From contig NC_064560.1 in the NCBI RefSeq assembly GCF_937001465.1, positions 250,501-314,500 of the forward strand: 64,000 nucleotides of DNA. The letters are read 5' to 3'. The notes beneath the pieces were generated by a model that had not been told where the DNA came from, did not search any database, and worked only from the letters and a program-made list of their open reading frames with translations. Positions 57,901 through 62,230 of the stretch are shown piece after piece. The DNA is from Orcinus orca (Eukaryota > Chordata > Mammalia > Artiodactyla > Delphinidae). Numbering within the stretch: position 1 is the stretch's first letter; each line of letters opens with the position of its first letter. The position numbers were made by a program, and so were the translations under genes.

Positions 57901-60900
57901 TTTCTTACACAGACATTCCGTTGTGCCTAATGGAGAAGAGGTGGACCCAACCTGAATGGTATATAAGGGTCCCTTGGTTATTCTATACGTTTGATTTTTT
58001 CCATTTATCACTTTAAAGTTCCAGAAACCAACTTCATTTATTATAAAACTTGGAAATCATTAAATAGGTATCAATTATAATTATAAATAATTACCTTTCT
58101 TTGCCCCATTTAAAAATTACATATTTGCATGCATTTTTATTTGAAGACTAGTGTGAGAGAAAATATAATGGGAAAGATTTTCATTACATGAACAAAAATG
58201 ACATGTAAATTAGAAAAATGCAATAGTTTTACCAAGATCTTAACGCAAAAAGAATTATTTGTATTTGAACTATCATTACAGGTAGAGAATAATTTGATTC
58301 TGTATTAGAATGACAGCTACTTGTATTGCAACTCAGAAAAACTACCACAGGTGAAAATTTAAATGTCTCTGCTAATGCCAAATAATACTTTTTGTAGCTA
58401 AAAATGTCCTAAATATGCCATAAACATTTGTTGCTTTCTGTCTGAAAGAATGGCAAGTATTAAACATGGAATTATGTAATCAATAAGTTACTATTTTACT
58501 GTTGACATCAAAGTGAACTATTTAAATAGCTCTATAAATTTGTGTATTTTGAAAATAAATAGCATACCAGTTTAAAGTCAAATTTGAATGTATGCATTTA
58601 TTTTCTTAAGTTTTTCTGGCTGAAATTACTTACTTAAAAACTACTTGTGAAAATCACTGAAAGTTCAATAGTTTTGTGTTAAACAGATATTAAGCCAAGA
58701 ACACTAAATTAATTTTCCCCTCCAGCGCCGCAGCAAATCACCATTAATACTATTGCCTCGTAATATAAAGCAGAAGAGATGTTTGTTTTTCTCTATAACT
58801 GTATTCTGAAAACAAGCAGAAAAATGCTTATTACAGTTTTAATAAGTCTGAGTACAAGTCAATTTTCATGCTTCGTCCAACTTTCTAGTAATTCCTAAAA
58901 TGATAATCTTAAATACTCTGGAAAGCAATTTTTATGTTATCTAGTAATTAAACGTTCCCTGTTACTTTGGGGTTCTCACTTACTATACCCGTCATAGAAC
59001 GACCAAAGTTTCACAAATGCAGTGATGCAGTGCTACTGCAACGGACGCGACTTCTCAGCTCAGGTAGCACCTCCTCTCCTCTTTCTGAGTGAATCTGCTC
59101 TGCCTGCACGCATGAAAGTTCACGTCACTGCATTTATGAAAGGAAACTGGTGTGCCGGCCAGAGCACGTGGTATGGACCCGCGGCGTTTCCAGGCCCACC
59201 TCTACCCCTCAACACAGCCTTCTCCTGCCTTGGTTACATCACCTGCGAAAGGCTGACAACACGTGCTCTACCTCACCGGGTTTTGCGAGCATCAGGTGCC
59301 GCCACGGAGGGAAACCTGTGCACAGCAGTACTGCTCGCTAGAAATGGAGCAAGCTTAGGCCGCCCCTATGCACTTGACCAGGTACCCGCCATCTGAGATC
59401 TGCCCCTTAACCCAAGGACAAAGATACCGCCAGCAAAGCCGCGTGGAGTCTAGCTAAGGCCCAGGGTGCCTCTTAAAAAGGAAAAACCTCCCAAACCCGC
59501 TTCTGGCCCTTCCAGCCCACCTACTAGCTCTGTCAGGAGCGGTCAACTTGAAAGGTACCCTGTAACTTGACCTTTAACATGGGGCCCCAATGTGGGGTGC
59601 CCTTCTGCCTGGTTTTCAAAGTGTGGTGCGGCCAGCAGCTTACGCATCACCCCAAGAACGTGTTAGAAATACAAAGCACCGTCCCCGGCCAGGACCTCCT
59701 GCGAACTCCGGGCTGGGTGGGGGGCGGCGGCAGCGTGTGTTTTAACGAGCCCTCGGGCGACCCCGACGCAAATCACTGCGGGGTAGTGCCCGCTGGAGCC
59801 ACCGCCGCGTGCATGAGCTCCGCGCTCGCCTTTGCCCTGCCCTCCTTAGCAAGCGCCACACGACCCCTGCTGCGCCAAGCCTCCGGAAGACGGTCGGAGA
59901 CGCAGCAACTCCCCAGACCACCGCTCCGGCCCTGGGCCCGCCCCGCACCAGCCTCAGGCAGAGCGGCGGCAGCGTCCGGACGGCCGGTCTCGGCCCACCC
60001 GTGCCCAGCGGCGGGAGGCGCAGGGCCGCCGCTCAGCCTCGCCGAGGGAGGGTCGGGGCTCGTGGGCCCCGATTACCTGCACTAGCGTCATCTGCGAGCC
60101 GAGCGCCAGGAGAATCTTCTCCGTCTTGGTGGGGTACGGATTGTCGCGGTGCTTGTACAGCCACTGCTTGAGGGGCCGCGCCATGTCCTGCAGGGCCTGC
60201 CGCTTGTGCCTCACCTTCCCGCCATTCTGCCGGGCCCTGGGACACCGGGAGAGGAGGGGTTCCCGGTGAGCCGCGCCGGCCGAGCGCGCCCGCCGGGCCC
60301 CCGGGTCCGCACGCGCTTCAGCCCGGTCGACCCCGGCCCCGCGCGCCCGGACGCGGAGGCCAGGCAGGGGTGGGAGGCGCACAGGGTCAGGGCGCGCGGG
60401 GCCGGCCCGGGTGGCACAGGACGGGCGTGGGGCGGCGAAGGCCGCCAGGTTTATATGGAAAAGGGGGAAATCCTGAAGCCAGAAGTTAGAGGTTTAGGTG
60501 ATCTGAGGGAAGCTCTTTTGTTATTCAAGCCACAGACCTGCGCAGCAGGGCCGGCACCGTCCCTCGCCCGCCTGCGCCGCGCCCTCCAGGGGCCCTGGCC
60601 TCAGGGGATGAGTAGTGGCTGCGGCCGGCTCTCGAATGTTCTTTCAGGGACTCATGCCCGCCGCTCGGGGCTTCCCGTCGCCCACTGGACGTTGGGAACA
60701 AAGCAAGGGGTGATGGCCGCCCCGCTGCCCTGGTTCTCTTCAAGCTCTCCCCTGTACCCTTTGATCCTCGTGTAAAGGGGAAGCTTTCCAAGAAGGGGTT
60801 TGTGGAGGAAAAATGCAGAACCGAAAACAAAAACACACACGAAAAAGCGGAAAGAAAAAACCCAAAACACTGTAGGGAGCTTTTCAAGACAAAAGGGCGA

Positions 60901-62151
60901 GCTTAAAAGTATGGAAGGTCTGTCCCACGGGGTAACGTAAAAAAACCCCGGGAAAAGTATATTCCGAGGAAGGGCGGGAAGCAGCCGGGAGCCGGGCCTC
61001 GGCGCTGCGCTCCCCAGCGGCTCCGCGAGGTGTCGCCGCGCCGCCGCCCGCGCGCCCAGCCACTCCGCGAGGCTCGCGCGCCTGCGCCGCAGCCTCCGGG
61101 ACTTCTGCCTCTTTAAACACTTTGAAATGCAATTCCATCCGTGAGGACTGGTAGTAACATTTTGACGAAACCTAATCTTTATTTCCCTAACCAGCAACAA
61201 CAAGCAGCTGATGCAATCTTCCAGGTGGACCGGCCAGGACGGCCGCCCCTCCCCCCGCGGGGCGCTCCCGGAGCCGCGGGACGTGGCGGGGCTACAGGCG
61301 GCCCTCCTCCGCAGCCGGAGCCGCTGGTGGCCCGCGAGCTCTCGCCCCCGCCCACCCCACCCCCGCAGCCCCTCAGGTCGCTAAACCGAAACCCGGCCCG
61401 GCAGGCCCGCGGCCCCCCCCGCTCCGGGCTCGCGGCGGACCCCGCCGAGACGCGCGCGCGTCCGGGGCATCCTGCGGAGGGCCGACCTTCCCAACACCTT
61501 GGCCGATGCAAGGCCCTGTCGTGACACAAGGGGGGAAGCCCACGGGGCTGGCCTGACCTGAGGGGGCGGGGGGGGGAGCCCCGACTGCTTGGCCCTGCTA
61601 TGCGCCCGTGCATCCCGCTCAGCCCTTTCTGCCTCCCCAGCGGCCGCGCGTCAGCACCCGCGGTCGGGAGAGAGGCACGTAACCCCCGCCCCCAGGTCCA
61701 GGCATCTGAGGACTAAGAGGCGGTTTCAGGTGTCCTCAGTTTCCAACGAGCCTCTTTGGAGCCCTTCTGACGAATCGACCCCCCACACTTTGAGCAACTA
61801 CTCCCTTAAAATGTGAATGCGCGAACCCAGGAGGCGGAGACCTGTCCTCCCGGAAAAGTCGGGGGCCCTAAGGCACAGGCCCCGGTTGTCACCAGCACGC
61901 CCAAGCCTCTCACCGCCCCCACCTCTCGCAGAGCGGGCGGGGGCCCCGGGAGGGTGCGCATACCCGGTCCTCCGGTGTCTCAGGCCCAGGTTGTCCTTGA
62001 GGGGCGCGCCGTCCGTAATGCCCACCTCGGGGCGAGCGTGCGTACTGTCCAGGACGCCGCCGTAGGGCCTGCCGCCCCGCTCCCGCTCCGGAGCCCCGCG
62101 GTCCTCAAAAAGCACGGCGCCGCTGAGCTTGTTGAAGACGATGGTGTTCAT
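3766..62151 (-). CDS. MKX: MKX (Mohawk homeobox), complete six-exon coding gene
   Basis: Atypical TALE homeodomain transcription factor, nuclear, known as a repressor that promotes tendon/ligament differentiation and restrains the myogenic programme. The coding sequence joins 62151-61964, 60236-60077, 52025-51872, 51442-51107, 4091-4058 and 3952-3766 on the minus strand: 188+160+154+336+34+187 = 1059 nt, 352 residues plus TAA, the length I recall for mammalian MKX. Every junction has GT/AG ends and compatible phase. The homeodomain spans about residues 70-132, with the TALE three-residue loop insertion around NPYP (95-98) and the recognition helix WFANARRR at 120-127 (Asn51 equivalent = N123, residue 50 equivalent = A122, as in Iroquois-type TALE proteins). 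The C-terminal half is Ser/Glu-rich and corresponds to the family's repression regions (literature, not visible here). No frameshift or premature stop is seen. Confidence 0.97.
3953..4057 (-). other. MKX intron 6, 105 bp
   Basis: Minimal intron between the micro-exon and the last exon. Donor GTGAGCGG, acceptor TTTAAATGTAG. It is small enough for intron definition, which would help recognition of a 34-nt exon. Confidence 0.9.
4058..4091 (-). CDS. MKX: MKX coding exon 5: 34-nt micro-exon
   Basis: Very short exon found by extending the frame from the exon ending at 51107. The acceptor CTTTACAG and donor ACAG|GTGAGC flank 34 nt that, with the split codons, encode D T L E N R S S K G D S (residues 280-291), which matches the DTLEN... 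motif expected between the VYRT of the preceding exon and the AANRKGPS of the last exon. It lies 47 kb from the previous exon and only 105 bp (3953-4057) from the last. Skipping it would shift the frame, since 34 is not a multiple of 3. Confidence 0.9.
4385..4570 (+). mobile_element. MIR relic
   Basis: Forward MIR order: tRNA-like head, GGTTCTGGTCTCACCCCACTAC, GTGTGCCTTTGGGCAGATT, then CTCCTGAACTATAAAATAAAGG in place of the TCATCTGTAAAATGGG core. Confidence 0.6.
4587..5640. other. GC-richer intronic patch, no gene assigned
   Basis: Several overlapping open frames on both strands (the longest 190 codons, minus strand 5005-5577) with no recognisable domain, repetitive Pro/Leu/Ser composition and no supporting splice pattern. 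Nothing else was identified. Confidence 0.4.
8873..9076 (-). mobile_element. CHR-2-type SINE with (CA)n tail
   Basis: Minus-strand tRNA-Glu-derived SINE: head GGGCTTCCCTGGTGGCGCAG, body CGCGGAGCGGCTGGGCCC, end GAGAGGCCCGCGTACC and a (CA)n tail, which reads as GTGTGTGT at 8873-8886. An 18-bp target duplication, TTGATGTGG(A/G)CCATTTTT, is at 8855-8872 and 9077-9094 with one mismatch. This subfamily is typical of cetaceans. Confidence 0.9.
9092..9253 (-). mobile_element. CHR-1/Bov-tA-like SINE
   Basis: Second SINE type, minus strand: AGACTTCCCTGGTGGTCCAG head, GGTTCGATCCCTGGTGG box-B region, GATCCCACAGGCC, and the 3' part with ATTCAATAAAGACTTT. It is close kin to the copy at 55048-55215. The CHR-2 SINE at 8873-9076 inserted at its 3' tail, so this copy is the older of the two. 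Confidence 0.85.
9254..12814. other. Intron 5 sequence, few recognised elements
   Basis: Mostly AT-rich unique-looking DNA. Frames near 10.25-10.57 kb and 11.78-12.0 kb have no recognisable product. I could not assign repeats here. Confidence 0.3.
12815..13010 (+). mobile_element. MIR relic
   Basis: Forward MIR: CACCTATAAAATGGGGATAAG core, then GCAGTGAGGATTAAATGAGG and GAACAGAGCCTGGTGCACAG, in consensus order. Confidence 0.85.
13011..15705. other. Intron 5 sequence, no gene seen
   Basis: Contains opposing open frames at 13896-14285 and 13941-14270 in a modestly GC-rich patch, without homology I can recognise. The remainder is AT-rich unique-looking sequence. Confidence 0.3.
15706..16022 (+). 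mobile_element. L1 3' end
   Basis: Forward L1 3' terminus: GATATCACTTATATGTGGAA, CTAGTGGCTACCAGTGGGGA, then GTGCACCTGAAACTAACATA and the terminal ATCAACTATACTTCAATTTT. 5'-truncated and diverged. Confidence 0.85.
16420..16700. promoter_or_regulatory. Candidate conserved intronic element, TAAT-rich
   Basis: Non-repetitive stretch with many homeodomain-type cores (ATTAATT, CTAATGTTA, CATTAAG, CAATTAGTTA, TTTAATGGGATTAG, CTAATCAG) between an L1 end and a MIR. The texture resembles vertebrate developmental enhancers, but this rests on motif density only. Confidence 0.3.
16705..16940 (+). mobile_element. MIR relic
   Basis: Forward MIR: CAGGGTCTGAATCCCAGCAC, TGCTGCTTATTAGCATGTGG, then TCATCTGTAAAATAGACACA and a decayed 3' part ending CCTCAATAAAGAGCAGC. 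Confidence 0.85.
17960..18145 (-). mobile_element. MIR relic
   Basis: Reverse MIR: TTTATCAAGCATTTCGCAAG, then CCCCATTTTACAACTGAGAC and decayed sequence to GAAGCCCAATC. Confidence 0.7.
18269..18967. mobile_element. Non-autonomous Tc1/mariner-type (Tigger-like) DNA transposon
   Basis: 699 bp flanked by TA on both sides (18267-18268 and 18968-18969), as in Tc1/mariner target duplications. The ends are imperfect inverted repeats: CAGTAAGTCCCCTACCTAC at the left and, read from the right end inward, CAGTATGTCCCCTGCATACG. CAG...CTG termini fit the pogo/Tigger group. No transposase frame is present: the 99- and 149-codon frames inside come from the tandem repeat at 18606-18775. It sits within an L2. 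The exact family name is not certain. Confidence 0.75.
18606..18775. repeat. 34-bp minisatellite, five copies
   Basis: Units starting GCTACATCGCCGCCGCTACA recur at 18606, 18640, 18674, 18708 and 18742, exactly 34 bp apart, with increasing divergence in the last unit. It lies inside the inverted-repeat transposon. As 34 is not divisible by 3, successive copies shift frame and leave more than one plus frame open. Confidence 0.95.
19761..21745. other. Intron 5 sequence, no gene seen
   Basis: AT-rich, few recognisable repeats. Homopolymer A run at about 20922-20936. No recognisable coding or RNA feature. Confidence 0.3.
21750..21860 (-). mobile_element. L2 3' fragment
   Basis: Reversed L2 end: AATCAATCAACAGATCTTTA, GCTGGTAATACAGTAGTGAG, GTGCTTACTGTCCTCTG, in the usual order. 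Confidence 0.6.
21861..23645. other. Intron 5 sequence, no gene seen
   Basis: Unique-looking, moderately AT-rich DNA. Short frames at 22221-22424, 22561-22755 and 22839-23108 have no recognisable product. Confidence 0.3.
23650..23870 (-). mobile_element. MIR relic
   Basis: Reverse MIR: TTTATCAAGTGCTTTCACAA, GTGTGAGGTAGGGATT, CATTTTATAGATACTGATA, GAACCCAGATCTTTAAAGCC, in reversed consensus order. Confidence 0.7.
23885..24960 (+). mobile_element. Old L1 ORF2 fragment, decayed
   Basis: Forward L1 reverse-transcriptase region: GTCAGAAACAAGACAAGAAT, AACTTAACAAGAAATGTTCA, ACACAATCCCAATAAAAATA, AAGCCTCAATAGTTAAAACA, in ORF2 order but full of stops. An old L1M-type copy. Confidence 0.8.
24962..25052 (-). 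mobile_element. L1 fragment
   Basis: Reversed L1 text (TCCCCACCAACACTTGTTAA, CAGCCATCTTAATTGGTGGG) that stops where the next L1 3' end begins. Confidence 0.6.
25053..27150 (-). mobile_element. L1 3' part on the minus strand, interrupted at 25993-27067
   Basis: Reversed L1: 3' end at about 25060 (AATTGAAGTCTAGTTGATTT), then GTGATTCAGTCATACACATA, ATGAACACAGGGGTGCATGT, GGAGAAATGTCTAATTAATA, up to 25992. It resumes after 27080 with AATTGAGTTTGTTTTTTGTT. The two halves join smoothly once the inner insertion and one copy of its target duplication are removed. Confidence 0.75.
25993..27067 (-). mobile_element. Nested L1 with inverted 5' segment
   Basis: Inserted into the older L1 with a perfect 13-bp target duplication TTTTTCCATTTTT at 25980-25992 and 27068-27080. 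The left part (to about 26700) is a reversed L1 3' UTR and ORF2 C-terminal region (CACTGGTAACCACTAGTTTG, TATTCCATTGTATACATGTA). The right part (about 26700-27067) is ORF2 in the opposite, forward orientation (AGAACAAGACAAGGATGTCC, GAAGTCCTAGCCACAGCTAT). This is the pattern of twin-priming inversion, with the intervening ORF2 part missing. The reading frame is broken. Confidence 0.75.
27151..28590. other. Intron 5 sequence, no gene seen
   Basis: AT-rich unique-looking DNA with a small GC-richer patch at 27680-27900. No recognisable coding or RNA feature. Confidence 0.3.
28600..28700 (-). mobile_element. L2 3' fragment
   Basis: Weak reversed L2: TATACCTGGTACATTGGGAG, CTGGAGATGAATGAGATA, then AGTCAGAATCTAAGGAGAG. 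Confidence 0.4.
28701..32055. other. Intron 5 sequence, no gene seen
   Basis: Mixed unique-looking DNA. Opposing open frames at 31208-31754 arise in a GC-richer patch and show no domain or splice support. Confidence 0.3.
32060..32270 (+). mobile_element. MIR relic
   Basis: Forward MIR: TTCTGGCTCTGCCATTAGGT, AGCTGTGCACCAGTGGG, then CAGCGTTGTAGTGAGGACCC and the region before AGTACATAGAG. Confidence 0.75.
32700..33420. promoter_or_regulatory. Candidate conserved intronic element
   Basis: About 700 bp of AT-rich DNA without recognisable repeats apart from a T run near 32891-32906. Includes CTTTGGCTTTAATTATAGAT and AATGGAATCTAAATTTATGA. Suggested by texture only. Confidence 0.2.
34050..34230 (+). 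mobile_element. MIR relic
   Basis: Forward MIR 3' half: GGGAATAATAATGGTATCTG, GGCGGTTATGAGGATCGAGG, GTGCTCAGTAATCACCAGC, followed by (TTA)n. Confidence 0.8.
34530..34750 (+). mobile_element. MIR relic
   Basis: Near full-length forward MIR: GAGTCTGAATCCGGGCTCTG, the CTCATCCTC core, GCAGGGACTAAATAAATAAC, ATAGTGAGCGCTCAGTAAAC. Confidence 0.85.
35105..35690 (+). mobile_element. Solo LTR of the MaLR (MLT1-like) type
   Basis: Forward ERVL-MaLR-like LTR: AATTTTGCCCCCATAACTTT near the start, CCACAAGGAAATGAATTCTG in the middle, then TTTTAAGTTGCTAAGTTTGT and ATTTGTTATGCAGCAATAGA at the 3' end. No internal retroviral genes are adjacent. An old, solitary LTR. Confidence 0.7.
35691..36535. other. Intron 5 sequence, no gene seen
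   Basis: No recognisable repeat or gene. Short frames on both strands lack domains. Confidence 0.3.
36540..36625. repeat. Purine-rich (GGAA/GA)n low-complexity tract
   Basis: Long run of only A and G on the plus strand with GGAAGGAAGG and GAGAGAGAGA blocks. It explains the Arg/Glu/Lys-rich open frame 36411-36761 and the Leu/Ser/Pro-rich one opposite. Confidence 0.9.
36626..37634. other. Intron 5 sequence, no gene seen
   Basis: AT-rich unique-looking DNA with no recognised element. Confidence 0.3.
37649..37770 (+). mobile_element. Short, 5'- and 3'-truncated L1 insertion with poly(A)
   Basis: About 100 bp of L1 3' UTR (GGGAGGGAGGGAGACGCAAG, GATATGGGAACATATGTATA, ACTGATTCACTTTGTTATAA) ending at AACTAACACACC and followed directly by about 20 A. 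The flanking duplication AAAACAGGAGGAGG is perfect (37635-37648 and 37768-37781). The usual family end after ACACACC is missing, so the tail was added early. Confidence 0.9.
37899..38157. repeat. 37-bp minisatellite, seven copies
   Basis: Unit starting GGGAGAGCGAGGCCACGCTT and ending CCGGGTCAGTGG repeats seven times with exact 37-bp spacing (CGGGTCAGT-type motif at 37924, 37961, 37998, 38035, 38072, 38109, 38146). Few substitutions (A/G at the CCACGC/CCGCGC site; T/C in TTCCGTCC/TTCCGCCC). All three plus frames stay open because 37 is 1 modulo 3. CpG-rich and GC-rich against an AT-rich background. Confidence 0.97.
38158..38515. other. Intron 5 sequence between minisatellite and L1
   Basis: No gene seen. 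It may be part of the old L1 that follows, but I could not align it. Confidence 0.3.
38520..39950 (+). mobile_element. Old L1 ORF2 fragment
   Basis: Forward decayed ORF2: TTACATGCGAATTCTTTCAA, GCTCATTCCACAAGACCAGT, ATTCAACATTGTTTTGGAAA, CCAGATGTCAACATGCACAA, ACAAAGCTACAGTCCTGAAA, in reverse-transcriptase order with many stops and indels. Confidence 0.8.
40205..40400 (-). mobile_element. MIR-family relic
   Basis: Reversed MIR-like text ending in AATGCTCTCTGCTCTTTCCA and TGGTATAACG, with a decayed ...TAATGGAACCAAGGCCC... core. Confidence 0.55.
40401..42409. other. Intron 5 sequence, no gene seen
   Basis: Includes opposing frames at 41196-41612 in a mildly GC-rich patch, with no recognisable domain. 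No repeats assigned. Confidence 0.3.
42410..42491. repeat. Compound microsatellite (CTA)n(ACAGAC)n(CA)n
   Basis: A short CTA run passes into ACAGAC hexamers at about 42428-42470 and then into a pure CA run to 42491. This generates the Asp/Thr and His/Thr repeats of the local frames. Confidence 0.95.
42492..44535. other. Intron 5 sequence, no gene seen
   Basis: AT-rich unique-looking DNA, with a TTATTATTATTA run near 43088. An 81-codon frame at 43733-43978 has no recognised product. Confidence 0.3.
44540..44640 (-). mobile_element. L2 3' fragment
   Basis: Reversed L2 pattern: ACTATTAGGTGCTAGGAGGA, AAAATGAATAAAATACC, CAGGGCCTCGGAGAGCTT. Confidence 0.6.
44641..46624. other. Intron 5 sequence, no gene seen
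   Basis: Unique-looking DNA with no recognised element or gene. Confidence 0.3.
46640..46850 (+). mobile_element. CHR-2-type SINE, complete with poly(A)
   Basis: Forward tRNA-Glu-derived SINE: head GGGCTTCCCTGGTGGCTCAG, A-box region TGGCTCAGTGGTTGAGAG, B-box region GGGTTTGTGCCCC, body GGCTGGGCCCGTGAGCCATG, end AGAGGCCCGCGTACTGCC plus A tail. Perfect 15-bp target duplication AAAATCTCCATTTCT at 46625-46639 and 46851-46865. The tight duplication suggests a fairly recent insertion. Confidence 0.95.
46866..49440. other. Intron 5 sequence, no gene seen
   Basis: AT-rich unique-looking DNA. Short A run near 48100. No recognised repeats or genes. Confidence 0.3.
49452..49638 (-). mobile_element. CHR-2-type SINE
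   Basis: Minus strand: head GGGCTTCCCTGGTGGCGCAG, GTTCGTGCCCTGGTCC B-box region, body and GAGAGGCCCGCGTATCGC end with a short A tail. A short duplication TGCTTGAG flanks it (49444-49451 and 49639-49646). The segment TGTGGCCTCTGC of the related copies is partly deleted here. Confidence 0.9.
50125..50235 (+). mobile_element. L2 3' end
   Basis: Forward L2: AAGCTCCTTGATGTTATAAG, GTAGAACCTAGCATATCACA, TATTCAATAAATGACTGGTG. Confidence 0.65.
51107..51442 (-). CDS. MKX: MKX coding exon 4: central Ser/Glu-rich region
   Basis: 336 nt, phase 1 in and phase 1 out: acceptor CCCCTTAG|ATGGAG, donor CACAG|GTAAGT. With the split codons it encodes residues 168-280, starting DGENPPR and including NEEGYNNPVHHPVIKSE, the PPKYKSSLLNRYLND segment and FSSNEFEEELVSPSSSETEG. 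It probably holds part of the repression and protein-interaction region described for MKX, but no catalytic or named domain can be read from it. The many Ser/Glu residues and SP motifs suggest a disordered, phosphorylatable stretch (inference). Confidence 0.95.
51443..51871 (-). other. MKX intron 4
   Basis: 429-bp intron with GTTTGT donor and CTTAG acceptor. No repeat family was recognised. The frames running through it on both strands are not coding. Confidence 0.9.
51872..52025 (-). CDS. MKX: MKX coding exon 3: homeodomain recognition helix
   Basis: 154 nt, phase 0 entry after a pyrimidine-containing acceptor TTTTTTAG|GTGTC, donor GAAG|GTTTGT. It encodes residues 117-167, starting with VSNWFANARRR, the DNA-contacting helix (W120, F121, N123, R125), then LKNTVRQPDLSWALRIKLYN and an acidic/serine cluster SVSSDDSCSE. 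The homeodomain is therefore split by intron 3 directly before its recognition helix. The stretch after RRR is strongly conserved in Mohawk proteins as I know them. Confidence 0.96.
52319..52900 (+). mobile_element. L1 3' end, 5'-truncated
   Basis: Forward L1 terminal 580 bp: CAACAGATGAATAGATAAAG, CAATGGAATATTACTCAGCC, ATGATATCATTTATATGTGG, GACTGGTGGTTGCG, then (TG)n and ACTGAATCACTTTGCTGTAC, ending in an A-rich tail. Exact 10-bp target duplication ACAAATAACT at 52309-52318 and 52901-52910. It lies within an L2. Confidence 0.9.
52790..52830. repeat. (TG)n/(TA)n microsatellite within L1 3' UTR
   Basis: TGTGTGTGCGTGTGTGTGTG run followed by TATATATA. Confidence 0.9.
54215..54330 (-). mobile_element. 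L2 3' fragment
   Basis: Reversed L2: GTTCATTCAGCAAACACATA, CTGAGTAGCTCCTGTGCTTT, AAGTGCTAGGAATGAATAAA. Confidence 0.65.
54630..54780 (+). mobile_element. MIR relic
   Basis: Forward MIR: GTATAATGGAAGGAGACCTG, GTTTCCTGTTCTGACTTAGC, then CTGTGTGAGTTTACATAACT, in consensus order. Confidence 0.6.
55048..55215 (-). mobile_element. CHR-1/Bov-tA-like SINE
   Basis: Minus-strand copy of the same SINE type as 9092-9253: head GGGGACTTCCCTGGCGATCC, GGTTCGATACCTGGTGG region, AGATCCCACAGGCCTCGCGG, ATTCAATAAAGACTTT tail part. Flanking GACCTTAAC repeats (55038-55046 and 55216-55224) are its target duplication. Confidence 0.9.
55225..57565. other. Intron 3 sequence, no gene seen
   Basis: AT-rich unique-looking DNA with a short (AC)n at about 56764-56778. 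No repeats or exons recognised. Confidence 0.3.
57570..57700 (-). mobile_element. L2 3' fragment
   Basis: Reversed L2: TTTACTATATGGAAAGTACT, GGGAGGATGAAGATGAATAA, GACATGATCACTCTTCTCAA. Confidence 0.6.
58490..58800. promoter_or_regulatory. Candidate conserved intron 3 element
   Basis: Repeat-free AT-rich stretch with TTTAAATAGCTCTATAAATT, GAAATTACTTACTTAAAAAC, AATTAATTTTCCCCTCC and CACCATTAATACTATTGCC, about 1.2 kb from the CpG island that holds the homeobox exon. Suggested by texture and position only. Confidence 0.25.
59010..60076. other. Intron 3, CpG-rising shore near the homeobox exon
   Basis: Transition from AT-rich intron to CpG island. Overlapping frames (for example 59022-59396 and 59567-60085 plus) have no recognisable domain. 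No repeats seen. Confidence 0.4.
60077..60236 (-). CDS. MKX: MKX coding exon 2: homeodomain helices 1 and 2
   Basis: 160 nt, entered in phase 2 after acceptor CCCAG (60240-60237 side) and leaving in phase 0 at CAG|GTAATC. It encodes residues 63-116: the basic N-terminal arm (KVRHKRQ), helix 1 around ALQDMARPLKQWLYKH, the TALE loop NPYP, helix 2 around TEKILLALGS and the turn leading to helix 3. The upstream frame from 60382 is intronic CpG-rich sequence and not coding. The exon is embedded in a GC-rich stretch separate from that of the start exon. Confidence 0.96.
60237..61963 (-). other. MKX intron 2
   Basis: 1727-bp intron between the start exon and the first homeobox exon, mostly CpG-rich. 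AT-richer islands at about 60740-60960 and 61095-61215 include short A runs and a CCAGCAACAACAAGCAGC segment. No repeat family was recognised. G/C homopolymer runs lie at about 61414 and 61567. Confidence 0.85.
61964..62151 (-). CDS. MKX: MKX first coding exon (residues 1-62 plus 2 nt)
   Basis: Begins MNTIVFNKLSGAVLF, the recognisable Mohawk N-terminus, and runs to RRT plus two bases of the Gly63 codon. The start is chosen because this N-terminus matches the family, the ATG has G at -3, and no ATG lies in the preceding exon sequence 62152-62230. The donor reads ACCGG|GTATGC at 61964/61963. The open frame continues past the donor (YAHPPG...), but this is intron. The exon lies in the CpG island. 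The encoded segment upstream of the homeodomain is a short Arg/Gly/Glu-rich tail. Confidence 0.95.
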
Positions 62152-62230
62152 GGCGCGCGCAGACAGGGCCGCGCGGCGCGGCCGCAGCGCCTTGGGGCCG
62201 GGCCGCCGGGAGCTCCGCAGGGCTCGGGTT
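62152..62230 (-). other. MKX: MKX 5' UTR part of the start exon
   Basis: Sequence between a good acceptor (TTTTGATTTTCTAG, ending at 62231) and the ATG. The AT-rich, pyrimidine-rich stretch 62231-62260 is conspicuous inside an otherwise very GC-rich island, which supports a real 3' splice site here. There is no upstream ATG in this segment. Confidence 0.75.

Larger units (their letters stand above)
52026..60076 (-). other. MKX intron 3, splitting the homeobox
   Basis: 8051-bp intron. The acceptor-proximal part holds an L2 interrupted by an L1 (52165-53510), then another L2, a MIR and a SINE. From about 55.3 to 59.0 kb it is AT-rich, mostly without recognisable repeats apart from an L2 scrap near 57.6 kb and a short (CA)n at about 56766-56778. 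CpG density rises from about 59.0 kb toward the donor. Confidence 0.9.

Noticed and set aside
60149..60775. 208-codon plus-strand open frame over the homeobox exon
   Set aside because: Lies in a CpG island antisense to a real exon; Pro/Arg/Gly/Ala-rich composition from GC-rich DNA; no domain.
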